A DNA stretch of 64,000 bases from Panax quinquefolius. Lineage: Eukaryota > Streptophyta > Magnoliopsida > Apiales > Araliaceae. Both the position numbers and the translations under genes were made by a program. Positions 10,809-21,244 of this stretch are shown piece by piece (position 1 is the first letter of the stretch; every line of letters begins with the position of its first letter). Location: positions 8,860,311-8,924,310 of the forward strand of contig CM035170.1 of the NCBI GenBank assembly GCA_020205615.1. The letters run 5' to 3'. The notes beneath the pieces were generated by a model, which was given only the letters and a program-made list of their open reading frames with translations, was not told the DNA's origin and did no database searches.

Positions 10809-11884
10809 TGATAGGCTCCACGGCACGCTTGCGTGAGGTGGTCGCCGCCCCGATCGTTTCTAGCACAGTTGTTGGGTGAATTGCTTGCAACACCTTAACC
10901 CCTCGCTATATGTGAGCGGTAATCTTAGTACAATTGCTCATGTTGAATTCTGCGTTGAATGGACACCAACGACACTTTGACCCCTCACTTATATTGAAGC
11001 GGTAATCTCGGTACAATCGACGATTGATGCGGTAGAAGACGCCACACACAACTATGAATTGTTGTATGATAAGTCAAATTGAATCTCAAAGAAATAACTA
11101 AGAATTACTTAGGAATTCTTCAAAGAACCAAAAGTAGAGAATAAACTTACAAGTATATTGAATAATAATAATGATAATGTATGTGATTACATCAACTTGG
11201 ACCTCTATTTATACTACTCAAAACTATCAAAATCCTAATAATAATAGGAACAAATTATTTTAATCCTAATAGGAATAACAATCCAATTTAAAAATTGGAT
11301 TTTGAAATTTTTACTAAATAAAATTCTAATTACATTAGTAAAAAAAAAACTAATCAAAATCATTGCCGCGTTTGGACTTTTTCACGTTGCGTGAAGCCAC
11401 CGAAATCCCTTCACGAAATTGGACATTACCGAATTTAAGAAAAGGAAGTTGACATCAATTAGGAAATAAATTGTATATGAAGGTTGATATGCTAATATCC
11501 AATTTTCCAAGTAAGGTAATGATTGTTCTTTTGCACCAATTTCAATTTGTAAAAGGAAGTAATAATTGTTCTTTTGCACCAATTTCAATTTATAAAAGGA
11601 ATGTAAAGATTGTTGGTTGTTGCATGTATATGCCCGTGTATGTAATATGGTAATCTTGAAAAGTCTTTGGTCAAGATTTTAATTATTGGCTTTACTAGAA
11701 TGATCAAAATTGGACTTGTATCAAATTGACCCAAATTTGTGTCTCATCCTTCCTTGCGTTATCTTCAGCCCAAACATCTTGGATCAATCCGTTGAGACTT
11801 TGTTTGAATCTCTTTTACCTAGCCTTGCTTGATCCCCACGTCCCTTTAGTCTTGTTTGACTCCACGCATGCCATGTCCTCATCA
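10809..11884 (-). repeat. 5' LTR of the CRM-like element
   Basis: Same TGATAGGCTCC...CCTCATCA borders as 4673-5751. The TATA box is at 11206-11213 (minus). Confidence 0.92.
11206..11213 (-). promoter_or_regulatory. TATA box of the 5' LTR (CRM-like)
   Basis: TATAAATA on the minus strand within GAGTAGTATAAATAGAGG. It would drive the genomic transcript. Confidence 0.65.
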
Positions 11885-11889
11885 AGTTC
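11885..11889. repeat. Target site duplication AGTTC (right)
   Basis: Matches 4668-4672 exactly. Confidence 0.9.
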
Positions 11890-12170
11890 CTCAAAAGCCT
11901 TTTCAGTTGCTTCATTCCAATGGAACTTATCTTTTTATAGCAACACAGTTAATGGTTTGCTAATAACCCCATAGCCTTTTTACAAACTTACGGTAATAAC
12001 TAGAGAATCCCAAGAAGCTCTCAACTCCTTTACAGTAGTAGGCCTTGGCCATTTTAACACAGCATGTATCTTTGTTGAATCCACTGAAACTCATTCTCCA
12101 GTTACAATATGCCCCAAGCATTCCACCTTGTTACTTCCAAAAGAACATTTAATCCGTTTGACATATAATT
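11885..12170 (-). pseudogene. J: end of RT and RNase H connection, right of the insertion
   Basis: The minus-strand translation carries the gypsy motifs KRIKCSFGSNKVECLGHIVT, a KIHAVLKWPRPTTVKEL-type segment and HWNEATEKAFEE, with scattered stops. It is the upstream neighbour of 4560-4667 in the old element. It ends abruptly at the copia 5' LTR (12171). Confidence 0.8.
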
Positions 12171-12370
12171 TAATAGAGATAATCAGTTACTTGATGGAGT
12201 CTTTCTCATCAGTTTGTATTATTCACATATATTCAAATGTATTTAACTGTCATTAGTAGATATAGGATTTAGTTGTAACCTTCCTAGTTTGTAGGATCTT
12301 CAATTACTCTTGGTTTTGTATTTATACGGATGTTTATTCAATGAGAATCATTAAGCTTTGCAATCTGTTA
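12171..12370 (+). repeat. 5' LTR of the copia element
   Basis: Starts TAATAGAGATAATCAGTTAC, the same as the sequence after the PPT at 18247. The canonical first bases TGTTAGAG have apparently mutated. It contains a TTGTATTTATACGG TATA-like stretch near 12317-12330. Confidence 0.8.
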
Positions 12371-12382
12371 TGATATCAAAGC
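12371..12382 (+). other. Primer binding site (copia)
   Basis: TGATATCAAAGC, two changes from the initiator-Met PBS TGGTATCAGAGC, directly after the LTR. Confidence 0.75.
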
Positions 12383-12444
12383 AAAATTAGAGGTAACATA
12401 TTCCATTCTTCTCCCCAATCTCTCTCTTCTCTTTAATCACAAAC

Positions 12445-13330
12445 CATGGCTACCCCTTCCCCCTCAATTCTCAACACAAATGACTCTCAACACCCTTATC
12501 AGCATTAATGTTGCTGCCCAAACCCCTCTAAAACTCACATCCACCAACTCTCATGGAAATTACAATTACATAATCTCTTCATTGGATATGACCTCTTAGG
12601 ATATATAGATGGCTCCAAGCCATGTCCCTCGGCCACTCTCACACTAAATGATACAACCAGATCCAACCCTGCTCACAATTTTTGGATCCGACAGGACTAA
12701 TTGATCTTGAATGCAATCATTGGTTCCATCTCCCACACCATCATACCATTTCTTGCACACGGCAAGACAGCCCGTGAAGCATGGACTATCCTAGCCACCA
12801 CCTACGCCAAGCCTTCTCGTGGCCGCATCAAACAGGTCAAAAACCAACTAAAAATGATCACCAAAGGCTCTGACAGTGTCACAACATTTCTACAGACCAT
12901 CAAGGCAAAAGCCGATGAACTTGCCATTCTTGGGGCATCACTAGATGCAGAAGATCTCACTGACAAGATACTTGATGGTCTTGGTGATGAATACAAAGAA
13001 CTCACACGTGCTTTGTCCAAGCCGAGAGACCAAATTTATAACCTTTGAGGAACTACATGAGAAGCTGCTTAATTTTGAAGCCTCGGTGATCACCTCAAAA
13101 CCAGACCTCCCTCAATTTCCTATCACTGCTAATCCCACAAGTAGGAACCCAAAGACTTGGCGCCCCCACCATCGTCACCAACACCAACACTCATCATGGC
13201 GCCCTTCAATGACCACCAAAACAAGTATACTCCTACCCCAAACCAAATGGCGAATCCACACCTCAAGGTAATCGCCCATCTCGACCATACTTGGTTATTG
13301 CCAAATTTATGGATCTGAGGACATACAAAC
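12445..13330 (+). pseudogene. Copia gag, broken
   Basis: ATG at 12445 opens MATPSPSIL; stops and shifts follow. Recognisable gag text (copia UBN2/gag-polypeptide family) appears at 12560-12700 (LFIGYDLLGYIDGS) and 12701-13048 (GKTAREAWTILATTYAKPSRGRIKQVK, TFLQTIKAKADELAILG, ILDGLGDEYKELTRAL). A shift near 13020-13050 leads into the FEELHEKLLNFEA frame (12945-13271). The zinc knuckle expected near 13270-13320 is not clearly readable (GYCQIYGSEDI-like remnant). Confidence 0.85.
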
Positions 13331-13336
13331 AAAAAG

Positions 13337-13704
13337 GTGCCCTCCTTTCGACTAGTCCCCAACACATCCAACAAATCTTCTCTCCTTTCAACCACTCACT
13401 TTGTCACCCCATGGCAACCAAGGGCCCATTATGCATCCAATAACCCCAGCCACACATCTTGGCTCCTGGACAGTGGATCGTCTCACCATGTTACAGCTGA
13501 CCTACAGAATCTCTCCATGCATGCTCCATACAATGGCTCCGATGACATTATGATTGGTGATGGCTCGGGTCTCTCCATTACTCATACCGGTTCTTCCTCT
13601 CTCCACACAACTCATAAAACTTTTAAATTGAACAATGTCCTCTGTTTTCCTGCTATGAAAAAGAATCTTATTTCCATCTCTCAATTTTGCACCTCAAATA
13701 ATGT
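13337..13704 (+). pseudogene. Copia protease, interrupted by a DNA transposon
   Basis: Contains WLLDSGSSHHVTAD, with the copia aspartic protease catalytic motif DSGSS, then MIGDGSGLSITHTG and CFPAMKKNLISISQFC. The frame reads up to FCTSNN and is cut by the element at 13705. It resumes right after the 15232-15241 duplication with NNVSIEF. Confidence 0.88.
13695..13704. repeat. Target site duplication CAAATAATGT (left)
   Basis: The same ten bases recur at 15232-15241. The true duplication could be counted as 9 or 10, since one flanking base is ambiguous. Confidence 0.9.
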
Positions 13705-15231
13705 GGGTTAAATGTTTTTTCAGTCATTGTACTATAGGTCGACTTACAGATGGATAACTTAACTTTTTTTTCTTACAGTCAACTCACTATACTCGACTTT
13801 TCTAACAAAAAATAAAAAAAATCGTTAAACAAGTTTGACTGTTAACGGAAAGTACACTTGAAGTTTGAGTTGTCTCATTCTGTTGATGTAGGCGTCTTTG
13901 TGTGATGTGGCAGTAATTATGTGAATTTTTAGGAAAATTTTTATGAAGAAAATGAAAAAAAATATTTTAAAGTATAATAAAAAGTATAAATTAAAATTAT
14001 TTTAAAATTAAAAAAAATTTCAAATTGAACATTAAATAAAAAACGCAGCTTTTTTTTTCTAAAAAAAAAAAAAAAAAAGACATTTTTTAATAAAAATAAA
14101 ATAAAAAAACTATTTTTTTATAAAAATAAAATAAAAAGTGTAAAAATTTTATAAAAAAAACCGTAGTTTTTTTAATAAAAATAAAATAAAAAAACGCGAT
14201 TTTTTATAAAAATAAAATAAAAATGCGATTTTTTAATAAAAATAAAATAAAAATGCCATTTTTTTTCTAAAATAAAATAAAAAACGCAAATTTTATTTAG
14301 AAAAAAAAAGTGTAGCTTTTTATTAAAAATAAAATAAAAAATAGTTTTTTATAAAAACAAAAAAAAAAATGGTGTTTTTTTAACAAAATAAAATAAAAAG
14401 CATTTTTTTTTAATAAAAATACAATTTTTTTTTAAAAAAATGCAATTATTTTTTTATAAAAAAATGCAGTTTTTATTAATAAAAACAAAATAATTTTTTT
14501 TTTCAAATTCGGACATTAAATTTATAATTGAGTCAAACGCGTTGTTGCGACGGAGAAGGAGAGACAGAGCATTGTTTTTATAAAAAACCAAATTTGTGTT
14601 TTTATAAAAAAAAACTGTGTTTTTTTTATAAAAAAAAATAGTGTTTTATATTTTTTTTTTGTTAAAAAAACACTATTTTTTATTTTTTTATAATTTTTTT
14701 ATTAAAAAACAAAGATTTTTTTTATTCTTATTAAAAAAAGCTGCGATTTTTTTTTTTATAAATTTTTTTTATGCGTTTTTTATTTTATTTTATAAAAAAA
14801 TGCAATTTATTTTTTTTTATAAAAAACAACGTTTTTTATATTTTATTAAAAAAAAATGTGTTTTTATTTTATTTTTTAAAAAAATTACGTTTTTTATTTA
14901 ATGTCCGAAATTTGAAAAGATTTTTAATTTTAAAATATTTTTAATTTTATAATTTATATTATACTTTAAAATATTTTTTTAATTTTCTTCATAAAAATTT
15001 TCTTAAAAATCCACATAATCACTGCCACATCACACAAAGGCGCCACATCAGCTTGTAACGGACAACTCAGCTGCTGACGTGTACTTTCCGTTAACAGTCA
15101 AACTTGTTTAACGGTTTTTTTTATTTTTTGTTAGAAAAGTCGAGTACATGAAGAGATTGATTGTAAAAAAAAAATTCGATTATCTATCCGTAGGGTCGAC
15201 TTTATAAGATCTGATAAAAAGCATTTAACCC
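13705..15231. mobile_element. Mutator-like non-coding element with long terminal inverted repeats
   Basis: Termini are GGGTTAAATG...CATTTAACCC. The inverted similarity extends well inward: GTCGAC, CTCGACTTTTCTAACAAAAA, AAACAAGTTTGACTGTTAA, CGGAAAGTACAC and TTTGTGTGATGTGGCAGT all recur inverted near the other end, over roughly 300 bp each. Long TIRs with a 9-10-bp target duplication are typical of Mutator-like elements (MULEs). The core (about 14040-14900) is a near-palindromic run of AAAATAAAATAAAAA-type units with inverted T-rich partners. The 86-codon F/K-rich frame at 14641 is a low-complexity artefact. No transposase is present. Confidence 0.85.
14040..14900. repeat. Low-complexity A/T core of the MULE-like element
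   Basis: The left half repeats TTTTTATAAAAATAAAATAAAAA-like units with short GC interruptions (ACGCG, GCAG). The right half is largely the reverse complement, so the interior can fold back. Confidence 0.8.
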
Positions 15232-15241
15232 CAAATAATGT
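15232..15241. repeat. Target site duplication CAAATAATGT (right)
   Basis: Matches 13695-13704. The copia reading frame resumes here. Confidence 0.9.
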
Positions 15242-16300
15242 CTCCATTGAATTCTTACCAACTGTTTTTCTTGTAAAGGACATTCGCACGGGGGTAACTC
15301 TTCTGAAGGGCAACACTATAGATGGCGTTTATATGAGTGGCCGGTATCTCCACCCTTGCTTGCTTTTTCCAGCATCAAAACAACTCTATCCGAGTGGCAT
15401 CATAGATTAGGACACCCAGCTTTTCATATTCTGAAACAGACCGTTTCCAACAATAAACTTGATTTTTCTTCTTCATTTTCCAACAATTTTTCATGTAATG
15501 CTTGTTTGAGTAATAAAAGTCACAAATTATCATTTTCCCAGTCCACCATTATATCTTCTCAACCACTTGAAACTATCTTCTCTGATGTTTGGACATCTCC
15601 AATTATATCAAATAATGGATTTAAATATTATGTCATTTTTGTGGATCATTTCACCCAATATATTTGGTTCTACCCTCTTAAACAAAAGTCAGAAGTCAAG
15701 GATATTTTTATTAGATTTAAAGCCATTGTTGAAAAACACTTTGATAAAACCATCAAAACACTCTATTCCGTATAATGGTGGTGAATACATTGCCACTTGC
15801 CAATTTTCTTTCAACAAATGGTATTTCTCACCTTACTACACCGCCTTATACATACACACGAACACAATGGATTTTCTGAACGTAGACATCTTCATATTGT
15901 AGAAACTGGTCTAGCATTACTCTCTCATGCATCTCTTCCTTTAAGTTATTGGACTTATGCATTAGCCACAGCGGTTTATCTCATAAATCGTATGCCAACA
16001 CCCACCTTGAACCTTTCTTCTCCTTATGAAATTTTTTTTACAACAGCTCCCAATTACTCAAAACTCAAAATTTTTGGTTGTTTATGCTATCCGTGGCTAA
16101 GACCATATACTCCCAACAAACTGGACACCCGATCCAAACCATGTGTCTTCCTTGGCTACTCTTTAACTCAGAGTGCCTATTACTGCCTTGACCCATCCAC
16201 TTCCAAAATATATATCTCTAGGCATGTCAGATTTGTTGAAACTGTCTTTCCCTTCATTAATCTCTCTGCTCCTGCCTCTTGTTCTCCATTACATTCCATT
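15242..16300 (+). pseudogene. Copia integrase
   Basis: It starts with the pre-integrase region (VFLVKDIRTG). At 15356-15775 it has the HHCC domain (WHHRLGHPAFHIL... CNACLSNKSHK) and the first catalytic D (TIFSDVWTSPI, with VIFVDHFTQYIWFYPL). A frameshift near 15775 damages the second D region. The frame at 15797 holds HEHNGFSERRHLHIVETGL, with the catalytic E (S-E-R-R-H), and then INRMPTPTLNLSSPYE. It ends GCLCYPWLRPY...RSKPCVFLGYS. Confidence 0.9.
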
Positions 16301-17644
16301 GCTACTTGGATTCCATCACCACTTCGAGTTCCCATCTTGCCTGTGATACCACCACTCAATTCATCATCTACAGTTGATACCCAACAGCAATCCCCACGTG
16401 AAGCTTTACTACCACCAGACTGGCCCACTACATTTACTCAACCAGCATCACGTGACCTCTCACTTCCATTAGACCAGGCTGCCACTTTTTCTCCACCACA
16501 AACATGTGAATCTTCAAATACCAGCAACTCTCCACAACAAACACCACAAATAAGCCCACCAGAGCCTCAGCCCCAACTCACCCATACCATGACTACTAGA
16601 GCCAAAAACAATATTCGCAAACCTCTCACCAAAATCAATCTTCACACTCAATTAACCAAAGGTGATGATCATGAACCAACAACCTTAACCCAAGCTCTCA
16701 AAGACCATAAATGGCGTCGGGCCATGTCTGACAAATTTGATGCATTAGTAAGGAATGGCACTTGGGCTCTAGTTCCACAAGATAGCAGTCAAAATCTGGT
16801 TGGTTGTAAGTGGGTGTTTAGAACTAAAAGAAAATTTGATGGCTCTGTTGACAGGTTCAAGGCCCGATTGGTTGCTAAAGGATTCCACCAACGTCCTGGA
16901 ATAGACTACCAAGACACGTTCAGTCCCGTTATAAAACTGACTACTGTCCGAATCGTTCTAAGTATAGCAGTCAGTCGTGGCTGGTCCTTAAGGCAACTTG
17001 ATGTAAACAATGCCTTTCTTCAAGGACATCTATTAGAGAATGTATACATGTCACAACCACCGGGATTTGTTGATAAAGACAACCCTTCTTATGTCTGCAA
17101 ACTTAACAAAGCAATTTATGGCCTGAAACAAGCCCCTCGGGCGTGGTATCATGAACTCAGAACCTTTCTTCTTCAGTTTGATTTTCAAAATTCTTATGCT
17201 GATACATCACTATTTGTCTTTCATGCTGATGGCCACACAATGTATCTTCTTGGTTATGTTGATGATTTAATTCTCACAGGAGACCATGATACCACGGTTA
17301 ATCGATTCATTTCCATTCTTGCTCAGCGATTTTCCATCAAAGATCTTGGTTTCCTCACTTGCTTTCTGGGTGTGGAAGTTATCCTAAACAAACATGGCTT
17401 GTTACTCTCACAAAGGAGATATATCATGGACCTTCTCACTCAAACCAAGATGCAAGAAGCAAAGATTGTTCTCACTCCCATACTAACAAGCCCCACTCTC
17501 ACGCTCACCTCAGGTTCTTCTCTTTCTGATCCTACTGAGTATCGCCAGGTAGTGGGGAGCCTTCAATATTTACTATTAACAAGACCTGACATTGCCTTTG
17601 CTGTTAATAAATTGTCTGAATATATGCACTGCCCCCACAACTGA
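16300..17644 (+). pseudogene. Copia reverse transcriptase
   Basis: After a proline/serine-rich linker (about 16300-16590) come the copia RT blocks: WRRAMSDKFDALVRNGTW, CKWVFRTKRKFDGSVDRFKA, LVAKGFHQRPGIDYQDTFSP, LRQLDVNNAFLQGHL, VYMSQPPGF, YGLKQAPRAWY, the catalytic YVDD (17255-17266) and FLGVEV. It is one open frame from 15797 to 17644, so RT itself is uninterrupted. The frame breaks just before RNase H, at SEYMHCPHN. Confidence 0.93.
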
Positions 17645-18239
17645 ACATTGGTCCTTTGTCAAACGACTACTACGTTATCTTGTTGGTATTGTTGATGATG
17701 GGTTGCAACTTTACAAAGACTCTAATCTCAGTTTACATGCATTCTTCGATACTTCTCTCAGTTTACAAGCCTTTTCTGACGCTGATTGGGCAGGAGACAA
17801 AGACACTTTTTGCCCCACCAGTGCTTATGTTGTTTATTTTGGTAAAAACCCTATCTCCTGGAGCTCTAAAAAGCAACGGACAGTTGCTAGATCCTCCACT
17901 GAGGCAGAGTATCGCTTCGTTGCAAATACAGCTGCTGAACTTAATTTCATTTGTTATCTCTTGACTGATCTTGGTATTTCGCTTCCCTACTGTCCTGTCA
18001 TTTACTGTGATAATATAGGGGCAACTCAACTCTGTTCAAATCCAATTTTTCATTCCCGCATGAAGCATGTTGCCATAGATTTTCATTTTATCAAGGATCA
18101 AGTTCAAAATGGAGCTCTTCGTGTAGCTCATGTCTCTTCTGAAGATCAGCTAGCAGATGCTCTTACCAAGCCCCTTTCACACCAACGTTTTCTCAAACTT
18201 AAACACAAGATTGGACTTCTCTCTCGATCTCCATCTTGA
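17644..18239 (+). pseudogene. Copia RNase H
   Basis: Blocks LRYLVGIVDDGLQL, the catalytic AFSDADWAGD, ISWSSKKQRTVARSSTEAEYR (catalytic E), VIYCDNIGATQLCSNP (catalytic D) and HVAIDFHFIKDQVQNG, ending in the copia signature DQLADALTKPL. It ends with TGA at 18237-18239, inside the PPT. There is one frameshift relative to RT, and a short duplicated segment (SLHAFFDTSLSLQAFSD). Confidence 0.92.
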
Positions 18240-18246
18240 GGGGGCA
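18238..18246 (+). other. Polypurine tract (copia)
   Basis: GAGGGGGCA directly before the LTR start. It overlaps the pol stop codon, as is usual in copia elements. Confidence 0.8.
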
Positions 18247-18290
18247 TAATAGAGATAATCAGTTACTTGACCGGTGAGTCTTTGAGTATT
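18247..18290 (+). repeat. 3' LTR of the copia element, truncated
   Basis: TAATAGAGATAATCAGTTACTTGA matches the 5' LTR. Similarity fades after about 40 bases, where the LTR of element A takes over. Confidence 0.75.
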
Positions 18291-19005
18291 GGTCCCCAAC
18301 TTTTTAATGAATAAAATCTAAATTTCCTCTATTTCTTATTGTGAATAATAAGGTGTTAATTTGATATAATACTTTCTATGGTTATGGGTGAAATGTGCAA
18401 ATTTTATTATGCAAATTCCATAAGCATTTCCTTCACCATGGTTTTTATAAAATATTTTCATTGTTATTATGAATAAGAATATTAATACTTTGTTTGAAAT
18501 GTGCAAAATAAGTGGTTAATATTCTTTATTAGTTTGGTCGTGGAATATTCTTTCCGTTTTAAGAATATTAAATGCGGCCAGTAGCGACCATTTGTGGGGC
18601 CCCATAACGGATAACTTGTCGGATGAAAAAATGACAAAATTGAATAACGGCGTAGTTATTCTGAATTAAGGCTTTTGTTGGAATACCCGGTGGTTAAAAT
18701 CTGATGTCTGGCGTGGTTGCCTGATGCTTTACGGTATTGCATAGTATTGATGAATTATTGATCCTTACGTGAAGAAGCACTACTCGATAATTATTACGAT
18801 GAATTCTTGTTCAATATTTTATTTTATTGATTAAATAATTGTTGCGTTGATATTTTATATTATTGTTGTTTTAATAATTATCAACACGATATTCCCATTA
18901 TCGGATCGATAATTCATATTATTTGGAATAATATTATTAGATAGCATTATTGGCAATGTCTAGAAAGTTACATCGAGGAGAGGTTTGGTCACCTAATTGC
19001 GGCGC

Positions 19006-19030
19006 CCGATGAAGGAGAAATCCTTATCGG
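19006..19030 (+). other. U3 stem-loop with GAAA loop (A, 5' LTR)
   Basis: CCGAT-G-AAGGA, loop GAAA, TCCTTATCGG. The same structure occurs in every Tekay-like LTR of the window, with G-C here where C has A-T. Confidence 0.7.
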
Positions 19031-19548
19031 AAAGCCCCTCTTTCTGAGGAGCGACTGGTTGTCATAAATGTGATTACGTAATATTATTTGTGAATAATTA
19101 ATTATTGATTCATATGATAAGGAAATATTTATTTTATGTGGATATAAATGATGGATTTATTTATGTGGTTATTAATGAAGGAATTAATCTTTGAGATGTT
19201 TTATCGGTATTTTGTTGGATTGGAAGTATTTAAAAATCATCTATTTGTGGATTTGGGTATTTTTACATTTGGAATTTGGAAAAACTCAAAGCTACTGAAG
19301 TTGTAGAAAATTCAATTTAAGTGTGGAATGGACATAAAATTCATATTTTTACGATAAGCGGACTATTTTCTATGAATTATTAAAGTTTACGATTATTGTT
19401 TAAATGATAAAACATTTTGGAAAATTCTAGAATTGGTTGGTGAGAAATGTGTGCTCAATTGAATTTCAAATGTGGTGGGTGTGCAATAGTAGCGGTAAAA
19501 GCCATCGGTGTAGCGAGTTAGTCTTCTATGGCGTTCTAAGCATTTTCC

Positions 19549-19556
19549 TATAAATA
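19549..19556 (+). promoter_or_regulatory. TATA box (A, 5' LTR)
   Basis: TATAAATA in CCTATAAATAGGGTGCTTAG, conserved in the other LTRs of the family. Confidence 0.75.
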
Positions 19557-19723
19557 GGGTGCTTAGTTAGAATTGAAAATCACACGAAATTCATAAGTTT
19601 TCTCTCTTTCTCTCTATATTATCGGCGTATTCTTGTGAGTATTTTGATACTTTGAGTGTTGCTATCTGATCTGAAGTTCCTTGACACTATATCCGATATT
19701 CGGCCCGAAAGTATTATCTTTTT

Positions 19724-19732
19724 GAGGTAAGG
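19724..19732 (+). promoter_or_regulatory. Conserved splice-donor-like site (A, 5' LTR)
   Basis: GAG/GTAAGG about 175 bases after the TATA box, at the same relative place in K, C, D and E/F. See the finding on a spliced gag leader. Confidence 0.5.
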
Positions 19733-19825
19733 GATGTTATTTTCTTAAGTAAGTGATATTATTTCTTGATATCATTATCTTAAAATATTGGTTGGAACTT
19801 TTTATCAAATTTGGAACTTTTCATG

Positions 19826-19990
19826 TCGGGGTTACTATTCATGAGTTACTATTCACGAGTTCTTATTCGAGTTCTTATTCACGAGTTACTATTCACGAGT
19901 ACTATTCACGAAGCATGATGATTTTTCTTGTGGAATTTCTATCTTTTGGTGTCGAGATTACTATTCACGTATCGACACTATTCACGTGTC
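19826..19990 (+). repeat. TACTATTCACGAGT short tandem repeat (A, 5' LTR)
   Basis: Seven or more imperfect 14-15-base units of TTACTATTCACGAG. Related arrays are at 25025-25200, 36995-37065 and 57465-57520. Confidence 0.85.
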
Positions 19991-20249
19991 TGACCTTTAT
20001 TCACTTGAATCGACACTTTATTCATAGAAAAATAAAATTTTCTTCTTTTTGTCCAAGATGTATATTATGGTTACTATCTTTGATTGTATCCATGTTTTGA
20101 TCTTTATTTTGAATTTTGCTTTCAAAATTGGTTATTATGAGTATTATTGATCTTGGATAAAGCTGTGTCTGAATCCTAATATTTGATATTTTATCTCACT
20201 TGGATTCGTTTTCTTTAAATATTTTTTCATCATCCTCGGTCCTAAATGA

Positions 20250-20490
20250 TGATATTCTTGAATATCTTTGGCTGTGTAGTGCAAATGATGAATGATTAAG
20301 CGATGAATATCTTTGGCACATAGTGCAAAGATGAATGATTAAGCGATGAATATCTTTGGCACATAGTGCAATGAATGATTACTAATGAATATCTTTGGCC
20401 CGTGTGCAAGATGAGCAGTGTTGAGATGAACATGACCCATTTGGTGATACAAATGAATGAATATCTTTGGCACCTGTGGTGCAAAGATGA
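20250..20490 (+). repeat. Hairpin minisatellite (A, 5' LTR)
   Basis: Five units around ATATCTTTGGCNCNTAGTGCAAAGATGA. Each has inverted arms ATCTTTG/CAAAGAT. Confidence 0.85.
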
Positions 20491-21061
20491 ATATTTGATT
20501 CAAGATGTATATTGATTGATGTTCTGAGGGATAAAATATTGATGATGAACTTTTAAATCTTAGAAGATAGTAGAATTCTTTCTCTCTTGACTCTTCTAAT
20601 GGATTGCTTATTCTGCTGCGATTGTTGATCTAAAACTTGTTGTCTATTATATTTTATCAGATTTTTCCTGTTGAAGACTAATGATAATTTGTTGTATATT
20701 ATCTTAGTCATAATATTTTCTTCTTCTTGGGCTAGTTGAGCTCACCCTTTCTTTTTCTTTATTCTCTTGAGAAAATGAGAATATAGGCGGGACTAGTCGG
20801 GGAATGGATTGATGGTCCGGATGGTTGCATTAGTAGTCCTCACTATTACGTGAAATAGCGTATCAATAATTGTAATGAGGACCCTTTTTGAGTTTTTATC
20901 TTGTCTATTAGACAATAGTTGTATTCAAACTCACGATATATGTGTTGTCGTATTTTGCCGACAATTGTATTCTTGAAGTTGTATTTGTTTTTGTACCATG
21001 TATTTGGCGACTTCGAGAATGGGTTGGATGGAATGGACCTATTTTGGGGTTAAATCACGGT

Positions 21062-21073
21062 TGGTATCAAAGC
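21062..21073 (+). other. Primer binding site (A)
   Basis: TGGTATCAAAGC, one base off the initiator-Met PBS. It is shared with C and, as the same string, with B. Confidence 0.8.
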
Positions 21074-21244
21074 TTAGGGATATGATCCTGGCTAAGATGT
21101 GAGACTAGAACTAGGAGGGAGAGATGGAAAATTCCTTCGCTTAGTATGACCTACCTAAGTTTGTTTGGTATTTATTTGGTCGATCGAGTATAGGGATAAT
21201 ATGTGACATGTCAATTAACCCTTGTTTTGTTGCGGTGTTTGAAA

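Larger units (their letters stand above)
4673..11884 (-). mobile_element. Complete CRM-like Ty3/gypsy retrotransposon
   Basis: 7.2-kb minus-strand element with two LTRs of 1079 and 1076 bp that differ by only a few percent by eye. It has a PBS, a PPT, perfect 5-bp TSDs, and gag-PR-RT-RNase H-IN in gypsy order. The RNase H text ([22 protein letters not shown]) and the protease neighbourhood resemble the CRM/centromeric chromoviruses. The pol frame runs past the PPT into the 3' LTR, another CRM-type trait. Several small frameshifts (protease, end of RNase H, integrase) mean this copy is not coding-competent. The CRM assignment is from memory of family motifs; a phylogeny of RT would settle it. 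Confidence 0.9.
12171..18290 (+). mobile_element. Ty1/copia retrotransposon (Ale/Retrofit-like)
   Basis: It has a short 5' LTR (about 200 bp), PBS, gag, then protease-integrase-RT-RNase H in copia order, a PPT, and only the first ~45 bases of the 3' LTR before element A begins. The interior carries a 1.5-kb DNA transposon in the protease frame. The lineage guess rests on the short LTR and the RNase H tail (HVSSEDQLADALTKPL). Several frameshifts exclude activity. Confidence 0.9.
18293..21058 (+). repeat. 5' LTR of element A
   Basis: It begins at CCCCAACTTTTTAATGAATAAAATC, slightly truncated, and ends just before the PBS. It contains a stem-loop (19006-19030), a TATA box (19549-19556), a donor-like site (19727), TACTATTCACGAG repeats (19826-19990) and hairpin minisatellite units (20250-20490). 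Confidence 0.85.

Noticed and set aside
14641..14901. 86-codon F/K/Y-rich ORF
   Set aside because: Lies in the A/T-ladder core of the MULE-like element; pure low complexity.
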